Shown one piece after another: positions 17,056 to 27,166 of a DNA stretch of 64,000 nt. The position numbers and the translations under genes were made by a program. Origin of the DNA: Mesorhizobium sp. (GTDB lineage: Bacteria > Pseudomonadota > Alphaproteobacteria > Rhizobiales > Rhizobiaceae); the NCBI GenBank assembly GCA_004020875.1, contig SAPZ01000003.1, positions 62,001 to 126,000 of the forward strand, given 5' to 3'. The first letter of the stretch is position 1. Each line of letters opens with the position of its first letter. Below the pieces are notes generated by a model. That model did no database searches, was not told the origin of the DNA, and saw only the letters and a list, made by a program, of their open reading frames with translations.

Positions 17056-17667
17056 ATGCATAGTGCGGGGGCACTGCGGCGGGTTTCGGCGAAGGTGGAG
17101 CGGTTTTGTCGCGACCGTCGCGGTGTCGCGGCAATCGAGTTCGCGTTCATCGTGCCGGTGCTGCTCATCATGTATTTCATCACGATGGAGGCCTCTCAGG
17201 CCATCGAGACCAGCAAGAAAGTCAGCCGCATCGGCAGCATGGTGGCGGACCTCGTGACGCAGCAGCAGACGGTCGTGAAGGCCGACCTCGATGCGATGAT
17301 GCAGATCGGCACTTCGACGCTGCAGCCTTACAACCGCTCACTGCCGACGATCATCATCACAGGCATACAGATCACGGACGAGGCGTCGCCGAAGGTGCAG
17401 GTTGCGTGGTCGCGCAAGCTTGTCGGCACCACCTACAGCGCCGATGCGGCAAAGGGCTCCATCACCACGGTTCCCTCGACGCTGAATATCCGCAACACTT
17501 TCCTTGTGCGGGTGGAAAGCGACCTCGGCTACAAACCGATCATAACCTGGTCCGCCAGCAATTCGCAGACGCTCGGGCTGACCTCGGCCTTCAACAACAT
17601 CTCGATGAGCGAGACCTATTACCTGCGGCCTCGCCGGAGTCCGACAATCCCCTGCAGCGACTGCTGA
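17056..17667 (+). CDS. TadF/TadG-like pilus pseudopilin
   Basis: Second membrane-anchored pseudopilin of the Tad locus. 'FCRDRRGVAAIEFAFIVPVL' with its conserved Glu is followed by 'LIMYFITMEASQAIE', then about 150 soluble residues. I prefer the ATG at 17056, with GGAGG 7-10 bases upstream, over the in-frame GTG at 17044. It follows the tadE-like gene by about 40 bases and ends 4 bases from the convergent phnD-like gene. Sequence alone does not decide between TadF and TadG naming. Confidence 0.88.
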   Translation: MHSAGALRRVSAKVERFCRDRRGVAAIEFAFIVPVLLIMYFITMEASQAIETSKKVSRIGSMVADLVTQQQTVVKADLDAMMQIGTSTLQPYNRSLPTIIITGIQITDEASPKVQVAWSRKLVGTTYSADAAKGSITTVPSTLNIRNTFLVRVESDLGYKPIITWSASNSQTLGLTSAFNNISMSETYYLRPRRSPTIPCSDC

Positions 17668-17671
17668 CAGG

Positions 17672-18610
17672 CTATTCCTGTCCTGCCGTTTCCCGGCGCA
17701 CGATCGCCACGGCCATCGCATAATCCTTCTGTGAGACCGGCGAAAAGCCGCCGGTATGCGCCCTCTCGAGGAGGTCGTACACATCGGGCGTCTGCGACTG
17801 GAGATTGGTCAGGAAGACAGTCAGCCGGCGCTTTGCCTCGGGATCGAGATCGCTGCGGACTGCATGCGGCCCGTAGCGCAACAGGTCGGAGGTCCATAGC
17901 ACCCTAAGCGACGCCCCGGGGATGCCGGCAGCCTCCAGCCGCGCGACCGTGCCACCGGAGTGGGCGGATTGGCCGTCGGCGTCGGCCGGCTCCCATCCGA
18001 ACAGGCCATCCGCATCGCCGCCGCTCAACATCGTCTCGGCGGCCGTGGCCGACGCGGCACGTGCCAGGAACGGCGAATCCTGCGCAATCTTGACCCCTGC
18101 GGCGGAAAGGGCCGCCAGCGGCAACAGCGCGCCTCCGGCATAATCGGCCGGCGCAATCGCGACCCGATGCGAAGCCATGCCGGCAAGATCCTGAAGCCTG
18201 CCGTCACGCGTCACCAGGACGGAGCGGATGCCGACGGCGCCATCGGCGTCGACCGGTGCCACCAGCGGTTCGACACAGCCGCAGCGCTCCGAGGCTGTGG
18301 CATAGGCAAGTGCCGAATAGACCGCGTATTGCACGCGCCCGCTCGCTTGCGCCTCGATCAGCGCCGCATAGTCACGCGCAATGACGAACTCGACCTTCAT
18401 GCCGAGCGCATTGGCATAGGTTTCCGACAGGCGCGCAAGCCCAGGGACGGTGTTGCCGCCGTCCGGTTCGGCAACGATGCCGATGCGGAACGTGCCGATG
18501 TCGTCACGCCAGTCGGCGTGTGCCGGCCGTGCGGCGACGCCGCAGGCCAAGAGAGCGGCCGCGCACATTTTCAGCGACTGCCTTGCCGCGGTTTTGCCGC
18601 CCATCGCCAT
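17672..18610 (-). CDS. PhnD-like phosphate/phosphonate ABC transporter substrate-binding protein
   Basis: Periplasmic binding protein. It has an N-terminal signal peptide ('[18 protein letters not shown]') and a type 2 periplasmic-binding fold of the PhnD class: '[11 protein letters not shown]', '[20 protein letters not shown]', '[16 protein letters not shown]', '[20 protein letters not shown]' and '[11 protein letters not shown]'-like spacing. No permease or ATPase gene is adjacent, so it is an orphan receptor here. The ligand is unknown: phosphonate, phosphite and unrelated anions are all possible for this family. Confidence 0.8.
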   Translation of the reverse strand: MAMGGKTAARQSLKMCAAALLACGVAARPAHADWRDDIGTFRIGIVAEPDGGNTVPGLARLSETYANALGMKVEFVIARDYAALIEAQASGRVQYAVYSALAYATASERCGCVEPLVAPVDADGAVGIRSVLVTRDGRLQDLAGMASHRVAIAPADYAGGALLPLAALSAAGVKIAQDSPFLARAASATAAETMLSGGDADGLFGWEPADADGQSAHSGGTVARLEAAGIPGASLRVLWTSDLLRYGPHAVRSDLDPEAKRRLTVFLTNLQSQTPDVYDLLERAHTGGFSPVSQKDYAMAVAIVRRETAGQE

Positions 18611-18743
18611 GCCTGCTTTGCTCCCGCCCTATCCGCGCCATCGTCGCGACTATCGCGCGAAGCGGTTGCGGTTTGGTTTCCGATTTGCCAACGCCGCCGG
18701 GGAACCTTATGTCTGGCGACCAGGACTGACAATAAAGATACCC

Positions 18744-19982
18744 ATGGCGCGCGCGTTCCTGTTCGTTCTCGATTCTTTCGGCATCGGTGGCGCGGCCGAC
18801 GCCGAACGCTATGGCGATGCCGGCGCCGACACGTTCGGGCACATCTTCAAGGCTTGCGCCGAAGGCCGCGCCGATCGGGAGGGTCTGCGCAAGGGACCGC
18901 TCGCCGTGCCCAACATGATGTCGCTCGGGATTGCCCGCGCGGCACGGGCGGCAAGCGGGTTGCAGGTCGACTCCGCCGCGCTGTTGATCGCCTCGGCCTT
19001 CCATGGCGCCGCCCAGGAGGTGTCGAGCGGCAAGGACACGCCGTCCGGCCATTGGGAGATCGCAGGCCTGCCCGTACGCTTCGACTGGGGTTACTTTCCC
19101 GACACCGTACCGGCCTTCCCGCCCGAGCTGACCGAGGCGATCATCCGCGAAGGCAAGGTGCCGGGCATCCTCGGCAATTGCCATGCGCCCGGAACCGAGA
19201 TCATCGAGCGCTTCGGCGAGGAGCATATCCGGACCGGCAGCCCGATCTGCTACACGTCGGTGGACTCCGTATTGCAGATCGCTGCGCATGAAACGCATTT
19301 CGGTCTGGAGCGGCTCTATGACCTTTGCCTCACGGTGCGCCGGCTCGTCGATCCGCTCAAGATCGGGCGCGTGATCGCGCGGCCATTCGTGGGCGAGAGG
19401 TCTGCTACGTTCCAGCGCACCCACAATCGCCGCGACTATGCGGTGCCGCCGCCTGAACCTACCTTGCTCGACCGGCTGACGGAGCGCGGCAGCAACGTCA
19501 TCGCGGTTGGCAAGATCGGCGACATCTTTGCCCATCGCGGGATCTCGCAGGTGCGCAAGGCCGGCGGCAACATGGCGATGTTCGACAAGGCGCTCGGCGC
19601 CATGGACGATGCCGGCGAAGGCGACCTGGTCTTCGCCAATTTCGTCGACTTCGACACGGAGTTCGGCCATCGGCGCGATGTCGCCGGCTATGCGGCCGCG
19701 CTCGAAGCCTTCGACCGCCGGCTGCCCGAGGCGGTGTCGCGCACCGGGCCGGGCGATCTTCTCATCCTCACAGCCGATCACGGCAACGACCCGACCTGGC
19801 GCGGCACCGACCACACGCGTGAGCGCGTTCCGGTGATCGGCATCGGGCCGGGGCTGAAGGGCGGCGACATCGGGCTGAGGCCGACCTTCGCCGACATCGG
19901 CGAAACCGTCGCTGACCACCTTGGCCTGGCAGCCGGCCGCCACGGAACGTCCTTCCTCGCAACGATAGGCGGCCATGCCTGA
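18744..19982 (+). CDS. deoB: Phosphopentomutase
   Basis: Interconverts (deoxy)ribose 1-phosphate and 5-phosphate in nucleoside salvage. The protein belongs to the alkaline-phosphatase superfamily and needs two Mn ions. Visible motifs are the N-terminal metal site '[16 protein letters not shown]', the catalytic loop '[18 protein letters not shown]' with its phosphorylated Thr, and C-terminal metal ligands '[20 protein letters not shown]'. The ATG giving M-A-R-A-F-L-F-V is chosen; upstream in-frame codons are non-homologous. The 412-residue length fits the family (about 400). The stop overlaps mutM by 8 bases. Confidence 0.97.
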   Translation: MARAFLFVLDSFGIGGAADAERYGDAGADTFGHIFKACAEGRADREGLRKGPLAVPNMMSLGIARAARAASGLQVDSAALLIASAFHGAAQEVSSGKDTPSGHWEIAGLPVRFDWGYFPDTVPAFPPELTEAIIREGKVPGILGNCHAPGTEIIERFGEEHIRTGSPICYTSVDSVLQIAAHETHFGLERLYDLCLTVRRLVDPLKIGRVIARPFVGERSATFQRTHNRRDYAVPPPEPTLLDRLTERGSNVIAVGKIGDIFAHRGISQVRKAGGNMAMFDKALGAMDDAGEGDLVFANFVDFDTEFGHRRDVAGYAAALEAFDRRLPEAVSRTGPGDLLILTADHGNDPTWRGTDHTRERVPVIGIGPGLKGGDIGLRPTFADIGETVADHLGLAAGRHGTSFLATIGGHA

Positions 19983-20865
19983 ACTGCCTGAAGTCGAAAC
20001 CGTCCGGCGCGGACTGCAGCCGGTGCTGGAGGGGGCGCGACTGGTCAAGGTCGAAGCGCGCAGGCCCGACCTTCGCTTTCCTTTTCCCGATTGCTTTTCG
20101 GAGCGGCTTACCGGCAAGATCGTGACGGCGCTTGGCAGGCGCGCCAAATACCTGACGATGCATGTCGAAGACGGCCCGGTGCTGATCTGCCACCTCGGCA
20201 TGTCGGGGTCGTTCCGGGTCGAAACCGCCGGGAGCAGCGACATCCCCGGCTCCTTCCATCACGAGCGCTCGAAGAGCGCCGCGCACGACCATGTCGTGTT
20301 CGACGTCATCTTGCCAAAGGGCGGGCGGTCCAGCGTCATCTTCAACGACCCGCGCCGCTTCGGCTTCATGCTGTTCGCGGAAGGCGCGCCGGACACGCAT
20401 CCGATGCTTGCCGGACTGGGCGTCGAGCCGACCGGCAACGCGCTCGACGGTCCCCTGCTCGCTTCGCTCTTGAAGGATCGCAGATCGCCGCTCAAGGCGG
20501 CGCTGCTCGATCAGCGGCTGATCGCCGGGCTTGGCAATATATACGTGGCGGAGGCCTTGTGGCGCGCCGGCCTCTCGCCGCTCCGCGAAGCTGGCACCAT
20601 TGCCGGGCCCGCCAAGAAGGCGAAAGAGCAAAGCGGGCGCCTCGCGGAGGCGATCCGCTCGGTGATTGCCGATGCCATCGCCGCCGGGGGTTCCTCGCTT
20701 CGCGACTATGTCAAGGCCGACGGATCGCTTGGCTATTTCCAGCATTCCTTCGCGGTCTATGGTCGAGAGGGGGAGCCATGCCCGAAGCCGGGCTGCCGCG
20801 GCCACATCGAACGCATCGTGCAAAGCGGCCGCTCGACCTTCTATTGCCCGACCTGTCAGCGGTAA
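19975..20865 (+). CDS. mutM: Bifunctional DNA-formamidopyrimidine glycosylase / AP lyase
   Basis: Base-excision repair enzyme that removes 8-oxoguanine and formamidopyrimidines. The N terminus is '[14 protein letters not shown]' with catalytic Pro2 and Glu3 after Met removal. Lys is conserved in 'GRRAKYLTM', the H2TH region appears in '[19 protein letters not shown]', and the C-terminal zinc finger is C-x4-C ('CPKPGC') with a final C-x2-C ('CPTC'). The 296-residue length is slightly above the usual 270 because of an insertion near '[18 protein letters not shown]'. It is translationally coupled to deoB. Confidence 0.97.
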   Translation: MPELPEVETVRRGLQPVLEGARLVKVEARRPDLRFPFPDCFSERLTGKIVTALGRRAKYLTMHVEDGPVLICHLGMSGSFRVETAGSSDIPGSFHHERSKSAAHDHVVFDVILPKGGRSSVIFNDPRRFGFMLFAEGAPDTHPMLAGLGVEPTGNALDGPLLASLLKDRRSPLKAALLDQRLIAGLGNIYVAEALWRAGLSPLREAGTIAGPAKKAKEQSGRLAEAIRSVIADAIAAGGSSLRDYVKADGSLGYFQHSFAVYGREGEPCPKPGCRGHIERIVQSGRSTFYCPTCQR

Positions 20866-20911
20866 GCTAGGAACGATATCGATCGTCCCACTGCCGCGGA
20901 GGAAGCGAACC

Positions 20912-21685
20912 ATGACGTACGAAACCATTCTCGTGGAAACACGCGGCAAGGTCGGGCTGATCACGTTGAACCGGCCCAAGGCGCTCAATGCGCTGAATTC
21001 GCAGGTCCTGGCGGAGGTGGTTGCGGCGGCGGGCGCGTTCAACGCCGATGCGGGGATCGGTGCGATGGTGCTCACCGGCTCGGAAAAGGCATTCGCCGCC
21101 GGCGCCGACATCAAGGAAATGCAGGCGATGTCCTTCGCGGATGCCTACACGCAGGATTTCTTCGTCGGCTGGGAGGAATTCACGCGAACGCGCAAGCCCA
21201 TCGTCGCGGCGGTCGCGGGCTATGCGCTCGGCGGCGGTTGCGAGCTGGCCATGATGTGCGACTTCATCATCGCCGGCGACAACGCCAAATTCGGCCAGCC
21301 CGAAATCACGCTCGGCGTCATGCCGGGCATGGGCGGCTCGCAGCGGCTGACCCGATTCGTCGGCAAGTCCAAGGCGATGGACATGTGCCTGACCGGCCGC
21401 ATGATGGACTCGGCCGAGGCCGAGCGCTGCGGGCTGGTGTCGCGGGTGGTCCCGGTCGCCGAGCTGCTCGACGAGGCGCTGAAGGCGGCGGCGAAGATCG
21501 CCGAATTCTCACTGCCGTCGGTCATGATGACCAAGGAATCCGTCAACCGAGCCTACGAAACGACACTGGCCGAAGGGCTGCGCTTCGAGCGCCGGCTGTT
21601 CCATTCGCTGTTTGCACTCGACGACCAGAAAGAAGGCATGGCCGCCTTCGTCGAAAAGCGGAAGCCCAACTTCACCAACCGCTAA
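20912..21685 (+). CDS. Enoyl-CoA hydratase (crotonase family)
   Basis: Hydrates trans-2-enoyl-CoA in fatty-acid or branched-chain degradation. The 257-residue crotonase fold shows '[15 protein letters not shown]', the oxyanion segment '[12 protein letters not shown]' and '[19 protein letters not shown]', and the catalytic Glu region '[20 protein letters not shown]'. Both catalytic Glu positions, in E-L-A-M-M and P-E-I-T-L-G, look present. A GGAGGAAG ribosome binding site precedes the ATG. The order mutM - this gene - rpsT - dnaA is typical of rhizobia. Confidence 0.94.
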   Translation: MTYETILVETRGKVGLITLNRPKALNALNSQVLAEVVAAAGAFNADAGIGAMVLTGSEKAFAAGADIKEMQAMSFADAYTQDFFVGWEEFTRTRKPIVAAVAGYALGGGCELAMMCDFIIAGDNAKFGQPEITLGVMPGMGGSQRLTRFVGKSKAMDMCLTGRMMDSAEAERCGLVSRVVPVAELLDEALKAAAKIAEFSLPSVMMTKESVNRAYETTLAEGLRFERRLFHSLFALDDQKEGMAAFVEKRKPNFTNR

Positions 21686-21753
21686 GCGCGTCGGCCAGTG
21701 GTCGCGATTTTGCGGGACGCGACATCGAGCCCCAAAAAGACCGCGAAGCGGCG

Positions 21754-21782
21754 TTGACGAGCCGGAAAAGCTGAACTATAAG
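21754..21782 (+). promoter_or_regulatory. Sigma-70-type promoter for rpsT
   Basis: TTGACG, 17-base spacer, TATAAG. The -10 box ends about 90 bases before the rpsT ATG. This is one of the best promoter matches in the window. Confidence 0.75.
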
Positions 21783-21871
21783 CCGCACCAACCGAGGCGG
21801 CCCGTGGCTGCCCGTTTGTTTTTTGCGCCCTGCGACATCGCTGGCGTTTACCAGATCAGAAGAGAGGCATC

Positions 21872-22138
21872 ATGGCCAATACTTCCTCGGCCAAAAAGGC
21901 TACGCGCAAGATCGCCCGCCGCGCTGCGGTCAACAAGAACCGCCGCTCGCGAGTCCGCAGCTATGTCCGCAAGGTCGAAGAGGCGCTGGCCGCCGGCGAC
22001 AAGGCCGCTGCGGTGGAAGCCTTCAAGGCTGCGGAACCGGAATTGATGCGCGCCGCCACCAAGGGCGTCGTCCACAAGAACACGGCCTCCCGCAAGGTTT
22101 CGCGACTCGCCCAGCGGGTCAAGACGCTGTCGGCCTGA
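21872..22138 (+). CDS. rpsT: 30S ribosomal protein S20
   Basis: Small basic ribosomal protein that binds 16S rRNA early in 30S assembly. The 88 residues start [10 protein letters not shown] and carry the S20 motif '[19 protein letters not shown]', ending with '[20 protein letters not shown]'. A GAGAGG-type site lies before the ATG. It has its own promoter and terminator and sits upstream of dnaA as in other Rhizobiales. Confidence 0.98.
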   Translation: MANTSSAKKATRKIARRAAVNKNRRSRVRSYVRKVEEALAAGDKAAAVEAFKAAEPELMRAATKGVVHKNTASRKVSRLAQRVKTLSA

Positions 22139-22170
22139 CCGACTACCTCTTTCACTCCATCGATACTGAA

Positions 22171-22195
22171 CCCGGTCGTACAGGCCGGGTTTTTT
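22171..22195 (+). terminator. Rho-independent terminator of rpsT
   Basis: CCCGG, 9-base loop, CCGGG, then a run of six T. The flanking AA/TT lengthens the stem. It lies about 30 bases after the rpsT stop. Confidence 0.85.
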
Positions 22196-22374
22196 CGTTT
22201 GCCGGCAAGTACTTAAAAAGTTTGCCCGCAAGATGCACTTTGTGAGGCGATTCCAACGCCGGTAATGTTTTGCCGGCATATACAGCGCCGCTTATATCTG
22301 CGCGCCTCCGCCGCGACAGCTGCCCAGATTCCCCTGTCAGAAATTCCGGCTTTTTTTCAAAGGTTTACAGGCGG

Positions 22375-22383
22375 TCATCCACA
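22375..22383 (+). promoter_or_regulatory. DnaA-box-like 9-mer (TCATCCACA)
   Basis: One mismatch (second base) from TTATCCACA. It lies next to a T-rich patch upstream of dnaA. Confidence 0.45.
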
Positions 22384-22591
22384 GCTTGTTCAATGCACGG
22401 TCGGACGCCGGGGGAGAAGTAGCTGTCAAGAGAATTATTTCAGAATATTTCGTTTCAGGCGGTCTTTTTCATATTCGCCGGAAAAGGGTTTGAATCACAA
22501 TGGCTTTGTCAAAAGGTGCCGTGGCGGCACCCGATTTCAAGCCCCTTCCGGTAGCCAGATTCGTTAAAAAACCGTTAGATGTGGCCTTGCC

Positions 22592-22600
22592 CTATCCACA
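22592..22600 (+). promoter_or_regulatory. DnaA-box-like 9-mer (CTATCCACA)
   Basis: One mismatch (first base) from TTATCCACA. It has the same orientation as the site at 22375 and lies 217 bases from it. Confidence 0.45.
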
Positions 22601-22979
22601 GCGATTTCGGTAATGTCCATCCATCGAAGGGACGGGCTCTAGCCCCTGACCCAGCCTGAATCGGCCAGCACAAAATGGCAGAATTCATGACGTGGAGCAA
22701 TTCCGCGCGTGGCTTGGTTTGTCTCTTCGGTGCGGTAGGGGACTGGCGTAATTGTACATGGCGGTCGATGTCTCGCCGGCGTTTTCGCCGGAGGGTAGCG
22801 TTTTGCCTTGTCTTTGTCGGAAGCCGGCGTGCGGAGCCGGCGGCTGGTCCCTTGCGCGAGTTGCGATGACCGTTTGCCGGCGGCGGCAGCGGCAGCGCGG
22901 CGAATGAGGTCGCCGGACCAAGGATGCAGGAGGCGCATCCCCGGCGGAAAAGGGTACGAGAAGACAAGGAACTTTGATC

Positions 22980-24527
22980 ATGCAAGGCGGCATCGAGAGG
23001 GAGATTGCGGGCGAACTCCCATTTTCAGCAACTTTTGTCGGGGGGGACGACGTGGCGGCATCCAGCGACGCGGAGCAGAAGTTCGAGCGGGTCAAGGCCC
23101 AGCTGAAGGCGCGTCTCGGGGCCGAGGTCTATTCGAGCTGGTTTGGTCGCATGAAGGTCGCCGAGACCTCCCGCGGCATTGTCCGCATCTCGGTGCCGAC
23201 CGCCTTCCTGCGGTCATGGATCAACGGCCACTACCTCGAGCTTATCGCGGAGCTGTGGCGGCATGAGGATCCCGACGTGCTCAAGATCGAGATCGTCGTG
23301 CGCACCGCGACGCGCCAGGGGCGCAACCATGTCGAGCCGGAAATCGCGCCGGCCCGCAAGATGACAAGGCAGACGCACACCGCGCTCGCCAACGGCACCG
23401 CGAGCGCCGGACGCGCGGAACAACGGGCGCCGGCGCCCCGCCAGGGTCCGTCCGCGGAACCGGAGTTCCGCCACAATGTTCTTGGGTCGCCGCTTGACCC
23501 GCGCTACACATTCGCCTCGTTCATCGAGGGGCCGTCCAACAGGGTGGCCTTCGCGGCGGCGAGAGCCGTGGCTGAATCGCAGTCCAGCGCGGTGCGTTTC
23601 AACCCGCTTTTCCTGCATGCCACCGTCGGGCTCGGCAAGACGCATCTCTTGCAGGCGATCGCGGCGGAATCGCTGCGGCACAACCCGAAGTCGCGCGTCG
23701 TCTATCTGACGGCGGAGTATTTCATGTGGCGCTTTGCCACCGCGATCCGCGACAACAATGCGCTGACGCTGAAAGAGCAGCTGCGCGACATCGATCTCCT
23801 GATCATCGACGACATGCAGTTCCTGCAGGGCAAGTCGATCCAGCACGAATTCTGCCACCTCATCAACATGCTGCTCGACAGCGCCAAGCAGGTGGTGGTG
23901 GCGGCCGACCGGCCGCCGTCGGAGCTGGAATCCCTGGAGCCGCGCGTGCGTTCGCGCCTCAATGGCGGCGTGGCGCTGGAAATGTCGGCGCCGGATTTCG
24001 CCATGCGGCTGGGCATGCTGAAGCTGCGCCGCGCAACCGCCAAGAGCGATGACACCTCGCTCGACATCTCGGACGAAATCCTGGAGCATGTCGCGCGTAC
24101 CGTTACCGGCAGCGGGCGCGAGCTTGAAGGCGCCTTCAACCAGCTTCTGTTTCGCCAATCCTTCGAGCCGCAGATCACGATCGACCGCATCGACGAGATC
24201 CTCGGCCACATCTACCGCTCGGGCGAGCCGAAGCGGGTGCGCATCGAGGACATCCAGCGCATCGTGGCGCGCCATTACAACGTGTCGAAGACGGAGCTTC
24301 TGTCCAACCGGCGCACTCGCACCATCGTCAAGCCGCGGCAGGTGGCCATGTATCTGTCGAAAGTGATGACGCCCCGCTCGTTGCCGGAGATCGGGCGGCG
24401 TTTCGGCGGCCGCGACCATACGACCGTGCTGCATGCCGTGCGCAAGATCGAAGACCTTTCAGGCGGCGACAACACGCTGGCGCAAGAGCTCGAACTGCTC
24501 AGAAGGCTGATCAACGACCAGGCCTGA
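22980..24527 (+). CDS. dnaA: Chromosomal replication initiator protein DnaA
   Basis: AAA+ initiator that melts oriC and loads helicase. The ATG at 22980 (M-Q-G-G-I-E) has AAGGAACT upstream; an in-frame TTG precedes it by two codons. Domain I includes '[14 protein letters not shown]'. The linker is about residues 100-170. The AAA+ domain has Walker A '[10 protein letters not shown]' near residue 215, with Ala where many DnaA have Gly, and Walker B '[10 protein letters not shown]'. Domain IV carries the DnaA-box-binding signature '[16 protein letters not shown]'. The 515-residue length fits rhizobial DnaA. It is followed by a weak terminator and dnaN. Confidence 0.98.
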   Translation: MQGGIEREIAGELPFSATFVGGDDVAASSDAEQKFERVKAQLKARLGAEVYSSWFGRMKVAETSRGIVRISVPTAFLRSWINGHYLELIAELWRHEDPDVLKIEIVVRTATRQGRNHVEPEIAPARKMTRQTHTALANGTASAGRAEQRAPAPRQGPSAEPEFRHNVLGSPLDPRYTFASFIEGPSNRVAFAAARAVAESQSSAVRFNPLFLHATVGLGKTHLLQAIAAESLRHNPKSRVVYLTAEYFMWRFATAIRDNNALTLKEQLRDIDLLIIDDMQFLQGKSIQHEFCHLINMLLDSAKQVVVAADRPPSELESLEPRVRSRLNGGVALEMSAPDFAMRLGMLKLRRATAKSDDTSLDISDEILEHVARTVTGSGRELEGAFNQLLFRQSFEPQITIDRIDEILGHIYRSGEPKRVRIEDIQRIVARHYNVSKTELLSNRRTRTIVKPRQVAMYLSKVMTPRSLPEIGRRFGGRDHTTVLHAVRKIEDLSGGDNTLAQELELLRRLINDQA

Positions 24528-24542
24528 GGCAATGCGAAAATG

Positions 24543-24567
24543 GCCGGCGACCCGCCTCGCCGGCTTT
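24543..24567 (+). terminator. Probable terminator between dnaA and dnaN
   Basis: An 8-bp perfect stem GCCGGCGA / TCGCCGGC with a 6-base loop is followed by only TTTAT. The U-tract is weak, so some read-through into dnaN is likely. Confidence 0.55.
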
Positions 24568-24727
24568 ATCCCCAGAAAGCCCGCGCAACCGGCCGGAACC
24601 GGTGCCGCGGGCTTGCGTTCGCAGGCTTTTTACTGTCAGCTTACAGAGATTCTGGAAGCCTTTCAGGGCTTTCGCGGGATGCCGCCTGACGGTGACCCGT
24701 TCATTCATTGAAGCGAGCCTGTTCGTC

Positions 24728-25846
24728 ATGCGTGTTATCCTGGAACGGTCAAATCTCCTGAAGTCCCTCAACCACGTCCACCGCGTGGTCGAGCGGCGCA
24801 ACACCATCCCGATCCTCTCCAACGTGCTGCTCAGCGCCGAGGGCGCGAGCCTCGAGATGAAGGCGACCGACCTCGACCTCGAAGTGACGGAGGCGACACC
24901 CGCCAAGGTCGAGCGCGGCGGCGCGACGACGGTGCCGGCGCATCTGCTCTACGACATCGTGCGCAAGCTTTCCGATGGCGCAGAGGTGATGCTGAAGACG
25001 GACGAGGACGGCAACGCGATGACCGTCACCTCCGGCCGTTCGAGCTTCCGCCTCCAGTGCCTGCCGCAATCCGACTTCCCTGAGCTTTCGGCCGGCTCGT
25101 TCTCGCATATCTTCCGGCTGGAATCGGCGGCGCTGAAGGGGCTGATCGACAAGACCCAGTTCGCCATCTCGACGGAGGAAACGCGCTACTACCTCAACGG
25201 CATCTACCTGCACACCGTTGAAGTCGGCGGCAAGCTGAAGCTGCGCTCGGTCGCCACCGACGGACATCGTCTGGCACGCGCCGAAATCGACGCGCCGGCA
25301 GGTTCGGAAGGCATGCCGGGCATCATCATTCCGCGCAAGACAGTGAGCGAGTTGCAGAAGCTGGTGGACGACCCCGACGTCGCGGTGACGACTGAACTGT
25401 CCGATACCAAGATCCGCTTCACCATCGGCAGTGTGGTTTTGACCTCGAAGCTGATCGACGGCACCTTCCCCGACTATCAGCGCGTGATCCCGACCGGCAA
25501 CGACAAGAAGCTGATCATCGATCGCCAGAGCTTCGCCGCCGCGGTGGACCGCGTCTCGACCATTTCGTCCGAACGCGGCCGGGCCGTCAAATTGTCGATC
25601 AATGACGGCCAGCTCACGCTCGCGGTCAACAATCCGGATTCGGGCAGCGCCACGGAGGAACTGGCGGCCGACTATTCGTCGGACCCGATCGAGATCGGCT
25701 TCAATGCCAAATACCTGCTCGACGTGGCGGCCCAGCTCACCGGTTCGGAGGCCAAGTTCATGCTGGCCGATGCCGGCTCGCCGACGCTGATCCATGACAT
25801 GGCCGACGAAACCGCGCTCTACGTGCTGATGCCGATGCGGGTCTAG
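24728..25846 (+). CDS. dnaN: DNA polymerase III sliding clamp (beta subunit)
   Basis: Ring-shaped processivity clamp. The 372 residues from M-R-V-I-L-E-R-S fit the family exactly; the longer upstream frame is non-homologous. Three clamp domains are visible: 'NHVHRVVERRNTIPILSNVL' opens domain I, 'FAISTEETRYYLNGIYLH' with 'SVATDGHRLA' marks domain II, and domain III ends with the conserved 'ALYVLMPMRV'. It follows dnaA and precedes recF, the classic order. Confidence 0.98.
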   Translation: MRVILERSNLLKSLNHVHRVVERRNTIPILSNVLLSAEGASLEMKATDLDLEVTEATPAKVERGGATTVPAHLLYDIVRKLSDGAEVMLKTDEDGNAMTVTSGRSSFRLQCLPQSDFPELSAGSFSHIFRLESAALKGLIDKTQFAISTEETRYYLNGIYLHTVEVGGKLKLRSVATDGHRLARAEIDAPAGSEGMPGIIIPRKTVSELQKLVDDPDVAVTTELSDTKIRFTIGSVVLTSKLIDGTFPDYQRVIPTGNDKKLIIDRQSFAAAVDRVSTISSERGRAVKLSINDGQLTLAVNNPDSGSATEELAADYSSDPIEIGFNAKYLLDVAAQLTGSEAKFMLADAGSPTLIHDMADETALYVLMPMRV

Positions 25847-25872
25847 GTCCGGGACGGACCTGATGTGTTACC

Positions 25873-27033
25873 TTGACCTCAGACGCCAGACAGCTTCGGC
25901 AGCAAAGCTACATAAGTAAGTTAACGCTTACGAATTTCCGCAACTATGCGGCGCTTTCGCTCGAACTTGCCCCTGGCGCGGTGGTGCTGTCGGGCGACAA
26001 TGGCGCCGGCAAAACCAATCTCCTGGAGGCGATCTCGTTCCTGACGCCGGGCCGGGGCTTGCGCCGCGCGCCCTATGCGGATGTAGCGCGCGAAGGCGGC
26101 GATGGCGGCTTCGCCTTGCATGCGCGCATCGAGGGACCGGAAGGACAGGTCGAGATCGGTACCGGCATTCCAGGTGGCGACGCCGCCGGCGAAGGCGGCA
26201 GGAAGGTGCGGATCAACGGCGCGCCGGCGCGATCGGCCGAGGACATGCTGGAATGGCTGCGGGTCATCTGGCTGACACCGGCGATGGACGGGTTGTTTCC
26301 CGGGCCGGCGGCGGACCGCCGCCGCTTCCTCGACCGGCTGGTGCTGGCGATCGACCCCGGCCATGGCCAGCGCGCGCTCGACTATGAGAAAGCCATGCGC
26401 GGCCGTAACCGCTTGCTTACAGAAGGATCCCGCGACGGCGCCTGGTTCGACGCGATCGAGACGCAGATGGCCGAAACCGGCGTGGCGATCGCCGCGGCGC
26501 GAGCCGAACTGGTGCGGCTGCTTGCCGCTATGATCGACAAATTGCCCGGTAGCGGACCGTTTCCGCAGGCCGATATCAGCCTTGCCGGCGATCTTGAAAG
26601 CGCGCTCGGCGATGCACCGGCGGTCGACGTCGAGGAAGGCTATCGTGCCGCTCTTGCCAATGGTCGTGAGCGCGACCGTGCCGCCGGGCGTACGCTGGAC
26701 GGCCCGCACCGCTCCGATCTCGTTGTGCGGCACCGGCCGAAGTCGATGCCGGCGGAGCTGTGCTCGACCGGCGAGCAGAAGGCGCTGCTGGTCGGCATCG
26801 TGCTGTCGCATGCCAGATTGACCGGCGAGATGTCGGGCCTGACACCGATCCTGCTGCTGGACGAGATCGCCGCGCATCTCGACGCCGGCCGGCGCGCAGC
26901 GCTGTTCGCGATCCTCGAGGAGCTCAACTGCCAGGCCTTCATGACAGGCACGGATGCCGCCCTGTTCTCAAGCCTTGCCGGCCGGGCGCAATTCCTAACG
27001 GTCGATCATGGCAGCGTCGAGCCGACCAACTAG
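25873..27033 (+). CDS. recF: DNA replication/repair protein RecF
   Basis: SMC-like ATPase that helps load RecA at single-strand gaps. It has Walker A 'LSGDNGAGKTNLLEAISFL' near residue 45, a signature region 'CSTGEQKALLVGIVLSHARL' and Walker B 'PILLLDEIAAHLDAGRR'. The 386-residue length is normal. The most upstream start is a TTG 26 bases after the dnaN stop; no ATG precedes 'LTLTNFRNYAALSLELA', so a TTG start is likely. Two short hairpin repeats lie downstream. Confidence 0.95.
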   Translation: MTSDARQLRQQSYISKLTLTNFRNYAALSLELAPGAVVLSGDNGAGKTNLLEAISFLTPGRGLRRAPYADVAREGGDGGFALHARIEGPEGQVEIGTGIPGGDAAGEGGRKVRINGAPARSAEDMLEWLRVIWLTPAMDGLFPGPAADRRRFLDRLVLAIDPGHGQRALDYEKAMRGRNRLLTEGSRDGAWFDAIETQMAETGVAIAAARAELVRLLAAMIDKLPGSGPFPQADISLAGDLESALGDAPAVDVEEGYRAALANGRERDRAAGRTLDGPHRSDLVVRHRPKSMPAELCSTGEQKALLVGIVLSHARLTGEMSGLTPILLLDEIAAHLDAGRRAALFAILEELNCQAFMTGTDAALFSSLAGRAQFLTVDHGSVEPTN

Positions 27034-27058
27034 CCCGTGAAGCTATTACGGCACTGCG

Positions 27059-27126
27059 CCACAAGGCTTTGCCTTGCCTCATGCCAAACTTTTGCTTCGT
27101 GTGTGGACCACAAGGCTTTGCCTTGC
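27059..27126. repeat. Direct repeat of a 19-base self-complementary unit
   Basis: CCACAAGGCTTTGCCTTGC occurs at 27059-27077 and again at 27108-27126. Each copy can fold by itself (CAAGGC-TTT-GCCTTG). They lie in the 133-base spacer between recF and the moeB-type gene. Confidence 0.85.
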
Positions 27127-27166
27127 GCTTGCTGACAAGGCTCTACGCCAGCGATAAGCTCCGGCC

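Larger units (their letters stand above)
22139..22979 (+). other. Long non-coding region before dnaA (841 bases)
   Basis: No frame in this stretch gives a credible protein. It holds the rpsT terminator, an AT-rich patch with a T-run near 22351-22360, two DnaA-box-like 9-mers facing the same way, and a GC-rich hairpin (CCGGCG-TTTT-CGCCGG, near 22777). It presumably contains the dnaA promoter and a long leader; I could not place a firm -35/-10. Confidence 0.6.

Noticed and set aside
18504..20243. 579-codon open frame on the minus strand
   Set aside because: Antisense to deoB and mutM, both of which have full catalytic motifs on the plus strand.
22139..22979. Chromosomal origin of replication
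   Set aside because: Only two imperfect DnaA-box-like sites and no cluster. Rhizobial origins are usually elsewhere. Kept only as a regulatory region.
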